A stretch of DNA of 64,000 nucleotides from Actinomycetaceae bacterium (GTDB lineage Bacteria > Actinomycetota > Actinomycetes > Actinomycetales > Actinomycetaceae): contig JAUNHH010000012.1 of NCBI GenBank assembly GCA_030524055.1, positions 17,808 through 81,807 on the forward strand, given 5' to 3'. The first letter of the stretch is position 1. Every line of letters begins with the position of its first letter. This document shows, piece by piece, positions 1 to 6,648 of this stretch. The position numbers and the translations under genes are program-made. Below the pieces are notes generated by a model. That model did not search any database. It saw only the letters and a list, made by a program, of their open reading frames with translations, and was not told where the DNA came from.

Positions 1-964
1 CTTCGAGGATCTGCACCTTCTTGCCATCAGTGATACCAATCTTGACCTGCTTTTTCTCCGGGTTAGCAGGGTCATCACCAGGAATGTAGACATAACCCGT
101 TTGGAAACGGCCTTCAACGGCGCTAATAGGCAGCAGGAGAGCATCTTTTGCTTCACCGGCTACTAATTCCATATCGACTTGCAGGCCACTAAAGACCTTT
201 TGCTCGCCAGGGATTTTGCATTTAGCCTGAATGCCGTCGCCGCTAGGAGAGTCATTCGAGGGCGGAGCTTGATTTTTAGCGCCTGGGTTCTGAGTTGTTC
301 CTTGCGGAGTTTCGATTTTCACCTCTGTGCAATCAAATGGGGCAGGCCCATCTTTAATGGTGATTTTCGCTGTCTTTGGGGTTTCAGAAATGCGATACAT
401 TTGCTCGGCAGAAAGCTTTGCAGAAGCCGAGAATGTGGAGGGCTGAACGGTGGCGATTTGATCGCCAATGGCAAATTGCTGCCCGGTAAGAATATTAATG
501 TCGAGGACGCCATCAGCAGGGGCGTACACCGTTGCATATTCATAAGTGGGTTCAGGCCGCGCTGGCGCAGCAGGCTGTTCTTCCCCGTCAGCGCTTGGTT
601 GCTGCGCCTGGGGCGGATTCGTGTTTTGAACCTCTTTACGGATTTCTGCCAGCGGCGCCCCTTTAGTCACGGTATCGCCATCATTAGCAAATACAACGCT
701 CACTGTTCCGTCAAGAGTTGCTTTGGCTGGTTCAGGGGTGTCAGCCGCAATAGTTCCTTTTACTTTGACCGTATTCTTAATTTCACCCTTCTCTGGTGCG
801 ACGGTCAGGGTGGCATAGTTCGCTGATGGATTGAGAGATTGCGCCTCATCAACAGGCCTATCCGGGAAAAAGGCAAATTTGATGAGGGCGATAGCAATAA
901 CTGCCCAGATAAAAATGCGCACGGCTGAGAAAACCGTTTGTAAACGGGTGGATCGAGCAGCCAT
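1..964 (-). CDS. HlyD/MacA-type periplasmic adaptor of an efflux or export system (3' end cut by window)
   Basis: The frame runs from an ATG at 964 off the left edge, so the C-terminus is missing. A GGAGGAG ribosome binding site precedes the start. The product has an N-terminal membrane anchor (about residues 10-32, rich in I, A, V and F). Two half-lipoyl segments follow: one near residues 85-108 with GDTVTKGAPLAEI, one near 145-172 with APADGVLDINILTGQQ. A Pro/Gln-rich hinge separates them and a beta-barrel-like region comes after. This order is that of membrane fusion proteins working with ABC (MacB-like) exporters in Gram-positives. A transporter ATPase and permease would be expected beyond the left edge but cannot be seen. 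It was identified by reading the reverse complement to the edge. The family call is fairly safe, the substrate unknown. Confidence 0.8.
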   Translation of the reverse strand, partial: MAARSTRLQTVFSAVRIFIWAVIAIALIKFAFFPDRPVDEAQSLNPSANYATLTVAPEKGEIKNTVKVKGTIAADTPEPAKATLDGTVSVVFANDGDTVTKGAPLAEIRKEVQNTNPPQAQQPSADGEEQPAAPARPEPTYEYATVYAPADGVLDINILTGQQFAIGDQIATVQPSTFSASAKLSAEQMYRISETPKTAKITIKDGPAPFDCTEVKIETPQGTTQNPGAKNQAPPSNDSPSGDGIQAKCKIPGEQKVFSGLQVDMELVAGEAKDALLLPISAVEGRFQTGYVYIPGDDPANPEKKQVKIGITDGKKVQILE

Positions 965-1063
965 TACTCCTCCTTAAGTGTGTGACGACGAGAACAAGCC
1001 TAAGGGGTTAAGGAAGGCGTGAACAGCAGAATTCACAAAGCTCGGGGACCATCCAGGGGCGAA

Positions 1064-1079
1064 TCAGGGAGATCCCTGA
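1064..1079. promoter_or_regulatory. Perfect inverted repeat upstream of the HlyD-type gene, candidate operator
   Basis: TCAGGGA-GA-TCCCTGA is a perfect inverted repeat with a 2-nt spacer, about 100 nt upstream of the adaptor start at 964. No other clear signal is seen in the 298-bp gap 965-1262. A regulator binding here is inference; no regulator gene is adjacent in the window. Confidence 0.35.
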
Positions 1080-1262
1080 GAGGGACTCAACCATACGGGG
1101 GATACCCAGTGTCGGAGAAGAGTTGAGCTGCATCTTTACCGGGGGCACAGCGATAAACGCACCGAATTCTCAAGCGCACACAAAGAAAGCCATGGGCATG
1201 AGCAGCTAAATTCCATCTCAATGCGCTCCGCCTCATTGAATACGAGTGGAGCCCGGTTGACC

Positions 1263-1703
1263 TTAGCTAGCAATCACTGCTTTTTCCCAGGATTCAACCC
1301 CGCCCTCGACACTATGGAATAAGGGATGGAGCAGTGGCGGTGCCAAGATGAGCGTATCGATCCGGCCCGGGTCGCGTTTGGCGAGTTTTCCGCGAAGGTG
1401 CTCAACTTCAAGGGCGATTTGCCCAGCTTGTACAGGAATACTTCCCTCCCAGCGCGGAATATCATCGATCCTGCTCGGGTCATAGTTGAAGCCTCGACGT
1501 TGCGCTTCGGCGAGGACCCCATCGAGATAGGCAGCAATGGCACCACTGGGATTCGGGGTTGCGCGGAAACGCTCTAATTGCGGGTGGCGCGTATAGCCCT
1601 TAGTCCTCCCAGCTAGCACCGCCTGCGCCAGCAGAGTTTCCCGCCAGAGCGCTGCCAGCCCAGCAGTATCCAAATACTGGGGATGAAGAGACCATATACG
1701 CAT
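1263..1703 (-). CDS. Pyrimidine dimer DNA glycosylase / endonuclease V-like protein
   Basis: The 146-residue product begins MRIWSLHPQYLD and continues with WRETLLAQAVLAGRTKGY and HPQLERFR, the signature of the Pyr_excise family (T4 endonuclease V-like DNA glycosylases/AP lyases that open cyclobutane pyrimidine dimers). The length is typical for the short actinobacterial members. The gene appears monocistronic and faces away from the DUF1349 gene. Two copies of the genome-wide GC motif touch it: an exact one just upstream (1727-1738), and a near-match inside the 3' part of the gene around 1299-1310, where it codes VEGGVES. Function is by family; individual active-site residues were not checked. 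Confidence 0.75.
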   Translation of the reverse strand: MRIWSLHPQYLDTAGLAALWRETLLAQAVLAGRTKGYTRHPQLERFRATPNPSGAIAAYLDGVLAEAQRRGFNYDPSRIDDIPRWEGSIPVQAGQIALEVEHLRGKLAKRDPGRIDTLILAPPLLHPLFHSVEGGVESWEKAVIAS

Positions 1704-1726
1704 GGAGATTCCTTTACTTTTCTTTG

Positions 1727-1738
1727 ACGAGGGCGGGG
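1727..1738 (+). repeat. Dispersed 12-mer ACGAGGGCGGGG, single copy
   Basis: Exact copy in the divergent gap between the glycosylase (start 1703) and the DUF1349 gene (start 1886), within about 25 bp of the glycosylase start codon, so here it cannot be a terminator for that gene. Confidence 0.8.
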
Positions 1739-1885
1739 CGCGGGAAACCCACCACAGAACCCCCTCGCCTCAGTGTAGGCCCCTCCCAAACAGCCAAACG
1801 AGGGGTGCACTGATAGGGTCATTATCGGATTTTCCGCGCATCTTTATAGCCCGCGCGAATACGCGACGCGACGAAAGGACTTCGC

Positions 1886-2479
1886 ATGTCATCTTCAGAG
1901 ATCACCCCTATCCCCTGGTCAGATGGCCAATGGAATAATGAACCCGCCGCAGTTGCTCTCGAAGGCGATGACCTTCTGGTCACTGCCGTCGAGTCCAGCG
2001 ATGCCTGGCGCCTGACCTCCTATGGCTTTATCCACGACACTGAACACGCCCTTCTTGCCCCTTTTAGCCCGGGCAGTGCTATTGAAGTGGAATATACGGC
2101 GCGTTTTTCTGAGCAATTCGATCAGGCCGGACTTTTTATTAGCGCCTCCCCAGAAAAATGGGTAAAGGCGGGGACCGAGTTTGCTGATGGGTTACTCAGT
2201 GCTGGCGCGGTGGTTACAGATAACTATTCGGACTGGTCATTGTCGCCAGCACTGGATTGGCTCAATCAGCGGGTACTAATCCGCGCCAGTTGGGCTGATG
2301 ACGCGATTACTCTGCGAGGCGGCATTGTGGGTCAGCCTCTACGCTTGCTCCGCGTTTTTCCTTTTGCTGCTAGCGATACCGTGAAGGCAGGGCCAATGAT
2401 TTGTGCGCCCACCCGCGCAGGGCTGACTGTCCCCTTCCACGCCTGGCGGATTACTCCCGCGGATAAGTCTTTGCACTGA
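1886..2479 (+). CDS. DUF1349 (concanavalin-like) protein
   Basis: The product is 197 residues and starts MSSSEITPIPWSDGQW. Segments such as VTAVESSDAWRLTSYGFIHD, ARFSEQFDQAGLFI, KWVKAGTEFADG and SVVV-like strands match the DUF1349 family. That family has a lectin-like beta-jelly-roll fold and is often annotated as a regulation-of-enolase protein 1 homologue. The ATG is preceded by GAAAGGA. No signal peptide or membrane segment is seen, so it is probably cytosolic. The true substrate of the family is not established. The gene stands alone: the next same-strand gene begins almost 300 bp downstream, after a repeat-rich gap. Confidence 0.65.
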   Translation: MSSSEITPIPWSDGQWNNEPAAVALEGDDLLVTAVESSDAWRLTSYGFIHDTEHALLAPFSPGSAIEVEYTARFSEQFDQAGLFISASPEKWVKAGTEFADGLLSAGAVVTDNYSDWSLSPALDWLNQRVLIRASWADDAITLRGGIVGQPLRLLRVFPFAASDTVKAGPMICAPTRAGLTVPFHAWRITPADKSLH

Positions 2480-2572
2480 CAATGATGACTGGGCGCATTT
2501 GGCGCCTTGTAGCGCGCTGGCCGGCTTCCGGCTGGCGCGCTTTGTCACGTTGATGGCTGACTTTTTTCATGA

Positions 2573-2584
2573 ACGAGGGCGGGG
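2573..2584 (+). repeat. Dispersed 12-mer ACGAGGGCGGGG, single copy
   Basis: Exact copy in the noncoding gap between the DUF1349 and WD40 genes, about 50 bp before the GGGCGACA hairpin element. Confidence 0.8.
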
Positions 2585-2635
2585 CTGCGCGCTCCTGCAG
2601 CGCCGTTTACGAGCCACCACCAACACCGCACCTGC

Positions 2636-2681
2636 AAAGGGCGACAAAAAGCGGCGTTTTTGGCCGAAAATGTCGCCCTTT
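2636..2681. repeat. Dispersed hairpin element (AAAGGGCGACA arms), copy 1
   Basis: The arms AAAGGGCGACA (2636-2646) and TGTCGCCCTTT (2671-2681) are perfectly complementary and 24 nt apart. The same arms with the same 24-nt loop length recur at 41181-41226, and flanking bases on the right (GACCGT-TGGTG) are shared too, so the element is a dispersed repeat and not a chance palindrome. It fills most of the noncoding stretch 2480-2769. No transposase for it is visible. Confidence 0.7.
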
Positions 2682-2769
2682 GACCGTTTGGTGTCATCGC
2701 TGCGCTGCCACTGCGGGTGGACGACACCGCGGACTATGCGGCTCTCACTATCGACAATGAAGTCGCTGG

Positions 2770-3657
2770 ATGCCCGTCCCTGTTTTAAGCTCTGGACTCA
2801 TGCCCCTCGCGTGGAGTCCCAACGGCGCTTTTATTGCCTCTTTAGATCGGGAAAAAGATCTGATTGCGTTTTATGAGGCGAATACCGCTACCCGTTTATG
2901 GTCTTTCCCCCTGGGATTCACCTCATGGGATTTAGCTTGGAATCCGATGAGCGATTCATTGCTGGTCGGGACAGATGATGGGTCTTTTTCTTTGCATATC
3001 GTCTCGCACACCCTTATCCGAATTCTTCCGGAGTTGGACGGCCCTATTCATACCCTTTCTTTCAGCCCGGATGGCACACTTGCCGTTCTCTGCGATGGTG
3101 TGGTGCATGTATTCAACGGCGCTCATATTCTCCCCGATCACGCGGAGGAGGAAGTCACCTCACTGCAATGGTCGCCCGATGGGCATTTCCTTGCTACAGG
3201 AACCTTTGAAGGTACGGTGCGAATATGGGAAGCAGACACGGGAAGACTGACACACACCTTTAGACATTCACACGTCTGGGCATTGGAATGGGGCAATAGT
3301 GGAATAGAGGACGCGCACGTATTATTTAGCGGTGGAGATGACTTTTCCTTATGCATCTGGGATCCCCACATTGGCAACTTACAAAAGAGTATTCCTATAG
3401 GCGGCAATATTTATCGGATTTCTGCTGGATCACAGGGCCTTTTAGCGTTAGAAATGGAAAGTGATTTAGGCAGCCCGCAGGAAGTCTGGTTATGCGATAT
3501 TGCCAGCGGTGCGTGCAGTCCATTAATTGACGAGGACGGGGCACACTTTGCAGAAGCTGCGTGGAATCCACAGGGAAACTGTTTAGGGTTAATCCGTTCC
3601 AACGGGGAAATCGCGCTCCGCCCTCGTAATGATTTAACGGCAAGAACCTTGACCTGA
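2770..3657 (+). CDS. WD40-repeat beta-propeller protein
   Basis: The product is 295 residues with repeated WD40 units. Blades end in recognisable WD-type dipeptides or variants: LAWSPNGAFIASLD, LSFSPDGTLAVL, LQWSPDGHFLATG then VRIWEADTG, and FSGGDDFSLCIWDP. About six blades can be traced, fewer than seven clear ones. There is no signal peptide and no fused kinase or effector domain. An in-frame stop at 2758 forces the start to 2770 or later; no good ribosome binding site precedes it, so the N-terminus is uncertain. It lies 27 bp before the immunity gene on the same strand, but functional linkage is not shown. Such propellers are protein-interaction scaffolds. Confidence 0.7.
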   Translation: MPVPVLSSGLMPLAWSPNGAFIASLDREKDLIAFYEANTATRLWSFPLGFTSWDLAWNPMSDSLLVGTDDGSFSLHIVSHTLIRILPELDGPIHTLSFSPDGTLAVLCDGVVHVFNGAHILPDHAEEEVTSLQWSPDGHFLATGTFEGTVRIWEADTGRLTHTFRHSHVWALEWGNSGIEDAHVLFSGGDDFSLCIWDPHIGNLQKSIPIGGNIYRISAGSQGLLALEMESDLGSPQEVWLCDIASGACSPLIDEDGAHFAEAAWNPQGNCLGLIRSNGEIALRPRNDLTARTLT

Positions 3658-3684
3658 GGTGACATATCAACGAAACTGACGCCC

Positions 3685-4392
3685 ATGTTGAGTGACACCG
3701 AAATCGACCAGGTCATCGACGAGGATTTCCTTGGCTACCACCACATGAGCCCAATGGGAATAGGCAAACCCGTCCCTGCCGAGTACTACGAACACTTTAA
3801 CGGGCTCCTCCCCCGTCCCATCCTGCGCGCCTGGGAACGCTTCGGTTTCGACGGATTCAGCAACGGCAAACTCTGGCTCACCGACCCCATCGAATACGCA
3901 CCCGCCATCGACGCATGGCTCAACGGATTAGACCTGCCCTTCAACGACACCTGGCACTGCCTCACCCAAAGCGCCCTCGGACGCCTCGCACTCTGGGGCG
4001 AAAAAACAGGGAAGAGTTTGTCAATTAACGTCCCAGTGTGCACAATATGGCCAAATCGCGACGCAGCTGAAAAAGCTCAAAACGCAACTCGGCGGGACAG
4101 GCAAGCGCTTTCTCTCTTAAGTAACCCCCGCCTTGATGTGAACGATAGCGAGAAAAAAACGTATATCGAGTCCATTATTAGAAATCTCGGTGAACTAGAA
4201 CCCGGACAAATGTACGCATACAGCATTCCGTTGAATAAAGGCGGAGAGGAAGATCTAGATAACCTTACTATTGTTGATGCCATACCCTATCTTATAGGCG
4301 TGGCGAATAGCACTAAACGCACTCTTGGCGCCGACCTTCTAGCAGAAAATCGCGCTTCAATAGACAGCTTCCTTAGTCATCTTTCGCGCTGA
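3685..4392 (+). CDS. Tdi-like immunity protein (GAD-like plus DUF1851 domains)
   Basis: The product has 235 residues. Residues about 15-100 match the GAD-like domain: PVPAEYYEHFNGLLPRPIL, then ERFGFDGFSNGKLWLTDP, then IDAWLNG. Residues 110-225 match the DUF1851/Tdi1 C-terminal domain: ALGRLALWGEKTGKSLSIN, then a late ALL-type helix. In Agrobacterium this pairing is found in Tdi immunity proteins that neutralise Tde DNase effectors. The stop codon overlaps the start of the next gene (TGATG at 4390-4394), so the two are translationally coupled. The 5' half is much more C-rich than the 3' half, with a visible change near 4020, which could reflect recombination between immunity alleles. Function as antitoxin is inferred from family plus neighbour. 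Confidence 0.7.
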   Translation: MLSDTEIDQVIDEDFLGYHHMSPMGIGKPVPAEYYEHFNGLLPRPILRAWERFGFDGFSNGKLWLTDPIEYAPAIDAWLNGLDLPFNDTWHCLTQSALGRLALWGEKTGKSLSINVPVCTIWPNRDAAEKAQNATRRDRQALSLLSNPRLDVNDSEKKTYIESIIRNLGELEPGQMYAYSIPLNKGGEEDLDNLTIVDAIPYLIGVANSTKRTLGADLLAENRASIDSFLSHLSR

Positions 4393-5318
4393 TGAATACT
4401 CTGAAAGACGTGGCCATCCACGGATTTCGACCTATTGAAATTCAGTCAATCCCTGCGCTCCTCTGGCGAAGCAGCTCAGAAAGCACACAAGCCTGGCCAG
4501 CCGAACCCATTCAACTTCCCTACGCAATTGGAGACACGCCCAACACTCAGGAAAAAGTGGAGCACTATTGCGAACAGCTCAATGATCAATTCAGCGCTCT
4601 ACGAGATATCCCCGCGAAAGTCTATCTTCAGCGAAGAGACGAGTTTCGCGACGGAAAAACACCTAACTTGAATGCGCGACATAGGGCGGCACGAGACGAA
4701 ATTAAAGACCTTCTCGTGGACCAATTACACGAAGACGGATATTCCCTCAGAGAGGCTGAGCAATTAGCGCATATCTATTTGTCATCTCAGGCGGTTTTGC
4801 ATAATCCGGATCGCGAATTTGGCGGGTCCCCGGATTTTGCTGTCACTCCTGACGGCCTAGCCAAACTTGGTGACAGGTACGTCAACTCTTCCATTGGCAG
4901 ACAACATCGTGACAATCTCGCCATTACAGACCACGCCGCAGAGATAGCCGTTGATCAAGGATATGGAGATCTCCCCCTCAATATTGACCTAACGCTGACA
5001 CACAACGGGGCTCACCGTTCCTTAATGCGCGCCCAGTCACCAGCCATTAGCGGTCAAGTCTCCGACGCTCTCCATCACGACCCACCGTCCATCCCAGCGG
5101 AACAAGCACTTACAGCCTTTCTTACCCACACACAGGAAGCACCTCCTCGCGGCCCGAAAAAGCCTTTCCCTCCACCAGCACCAATGCCTCGCCGCACTCC
5201 TGCAGACGTGCAGGCATCGATCCGCAGCCACCTCACCAAGTTGCAAGGCGCCAGACAGCGACCCCAAGGAATGTCTCCACCGGGCCCGCAGCAACGACAT
5301 AAAGGACTCGGGCGCTAG
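4392..5318 (+). CDS. Ntox15-family (HxxD) polymorphic toxin, probable DNase
   Basis: The product is 308 residues. The central region, about 50-185, carries Ntox15 hallmarks. AVLHNPDREFGG contains the HxxD motif (His137, Asp140), followed by LGDRYVNSSIGRQHRDNL, the family's conserved GD-x-x-N-SSIG block. Upstream lies RHRAARDEIKD. The same domain is the DNase module of Agrobacterium Tde effectors. The rest is a short N-terminal extension and a Pro/Arg-rich tail (after residue 230, PPRGPKKPFPPPAPMP). No signal peptide, LXG, WXG100 or other export domain can be seen, so the delivery route is unknown. It overlaps the GAD-like/DUF1851 gene upstream, the expected immunity partner. The toxin domain call is good; DNA as target is by analogy. 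Confidence 0.7.
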   Translation: MNTLKDVAIHGFRPIEIQSIPALLWRSSSESTQAWPAEPIQLPYAIGDTPNTQEKVEHYCEQLNDQFSALRDIPAKVYLQRRDEFRDGKTPNLNARHRAARDEIKDLLVDQLHEDGYSLREAEQLAHIYLSSQAVLHNPDREFGGSPDFAVTPDGLAKLGDRYVNSSIGRQHRDNLAITDHAAEIAVDQGYGDLPLNIDLTLTHNGAHRSLMRAQSPAISGQVSDALHHDPPSIPAEQALTAFLTHTQEAPPRGPKKPFPPPAPMPRRTPADVQASIRSHLTKLQGARQRPQGMSPPGPQQRHKGLGR

Positions 5319-5341
5319 TTGGACCTGCGGCTCTAGGAAGA

Positions 5342-6628
5342 TCAGGCGCCGAAAGCAAGGAGGGTTTTGGCGGTCTTGGCTGCGGCTGAAAATGAGGAGG
5401 GGCCAATAAACCCTGTTAACCATTCCCTGAAGGCTAAAGGAATATCCGTGCGATTTTGCCGCCGCATTTCTCTGAGGGTCAGGCGGAGCAAATCGGTGAT
5501 ATGTCGCTCCCCACGCTCTAGCCGAGGAAGCAGTTCATGTAGAAGCTCAAGTACGAGCACTGGATATCGGTGAGTAGCCTCGTCAAAGCTCCGTGCCCAC
5601 CGGTTGAGTTGGCACCCCCTGGCGCTATCAGCGAAACCCTGCGCGATGACATTGAGCGAAACACGAGAGGGCACAACTTCATTGAGGATTTCTGCAGCTT
5701 TGGTCCTCATTTCGGACCGGAATGCCGAAAACGCAACTGCAAGAAGTTGAGCGGTTTCCGCAGTCCATTTGCCACTTGCCAAACGCAGAGCTGATAGCAC
5801 ATACACCCCCACCTCTTCATAAATCCAGTCGAGAATATAGTCTGGGCGGTTAGTGGCCGAGGCAACCAAATATGCGGTGGATTCTGGGGTGCTTATGGAA
5901 GTCATGGCAATTTGAGTGAGGCTGTCACCAAATTCCAACTGAGAGCTGGATTTTTTGCCATCAAAACGCGGAAACCAGATCTTCTCATTCTCCCGCGCAG
6001 CGTAGGGAGCAATGATGGACAGGTTCTCCATATGCCAGCCAATGGACACTCTCTTCGTGGGGGAAGGTAGGGGGATATCAACTTCCTTTGAGATAGCCTC
6101 GCGGTCTTCAGCAGAAAGACGAAGGGCTCCTGCCATGAGGTCAGCGGGTATGTACTGAATTAATTCACTCGGCCTGGCGCAGCCAAAGGCAGAACAGGCG
6201 CGCTCCAAGCGGCGACAAAAAGTCTCTCCGTCAATTGCGCCGTTTGCATGTGTTGGAGTGGCAATAAGTGAACGCCGGGGGGTATTCCCAACGAGGATAT
6301 CAGCTACTTCATAAAGACGTGCTTGCCAACAATGCCAGATAATATCTACAGTCGTAGCAGGCATTTCTGGTGAATATTTCCAGCTTGGGTGCACTGAATA
6401 GGCGCCATCTACACTATTCCCCATCGCAATAGAAAAAGGTAGAGACAACGGGGAGGCTAGCCACTTCGTTTCCAGCATCTCTAAAACTAAAGACGCATTT
6501 TCCCTTTCAGCAAGCCAATTCAGCGCGAGTTCCCATTCAAGCGGCGAAATCGGTTGACTGAGCATGGCAGAAATACGCTCACTCGCCTCTAGGTCCACGA
6601 TTGGCGTAAGTTCGAGATCTGTTAACAA
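5342..6628 (-). CDS. Partial tandem duplicate of the DUF6493 protein (C-terminal region only)
   Basis: The frame encodes about 428 residues, collinear with residues from about 345 to the end of the 780-residue neighbour. Shared blocks are PIEWELALAWLA / PLEWELALNWLA, LVATPTHVNGVIDGE / LIATPTHANGAIDGE, and the ending AAAKTA-LxA. The N-terminal DUF6493-like part is absent. The frame stays open upstream to 6721, but that portion is a shadow of the neighbour's C-terminus in another frame. I therefore place the start at TTG 6628, 20 bp after the neighbour's TAA; the ribosome site is weak and an internal ATG is possible. Likely a duplication product that is either reinitiated or decaying. HEAT-like helical repeats, cytosolic; function unknown. 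Confidence 0.6.
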   Translation of the reverse strand: MLTDLELTPIVDLEASERISAMLSQPISPLEWELALNWLAERENASLVLEMLETKWLASPLSLPFSIAMGNSVDGAYSVHPSWKYSPEMPATTVDIIWHCWQARLYEVADILVGNTPRRSLIATPTHANGAIDGETFCRRLERACSAFGCARPSELIQYIPADLMAGALRLSAEDREAISKEVDIPLPSPTKRVSIGWHMENLSIIAPYAARENEKIWFPRFDGKKSSSQLEFGDSLTQIAMTSISTPESTAYLVASATNRPDYILDWIYEEVGVYVLSALRLASGKWTAETAQLLAVAFSAFRSEMRTKAAEILNEVVPSRVSLNVIAQGFADSARGCQLNRWARSFDEATHRYPVLVLELLHELLPRLERGERHITDLLRLTLREMRRQNRTDIPLAFREWLTGFIGPSSFSAAAKTAKTLLAFGA

Positions 6629-6648
6629 GATAGGCTTTTCGTTCCGTT

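Noticed and set aside
179..826. 215-codon plus-strand open frame at the left end
   Set aside because: It is antisense to the HlyD-type adaptor, whose lipoyl motifs are clear on the minus strand.
2499..2876. 125-codon open frame between the DUF1349 and WD40 genes
   Set aside because: It reads through the 12-mer and the GGGCGACA hairpin and overlaps the WD40 start in another frame; no coding character.
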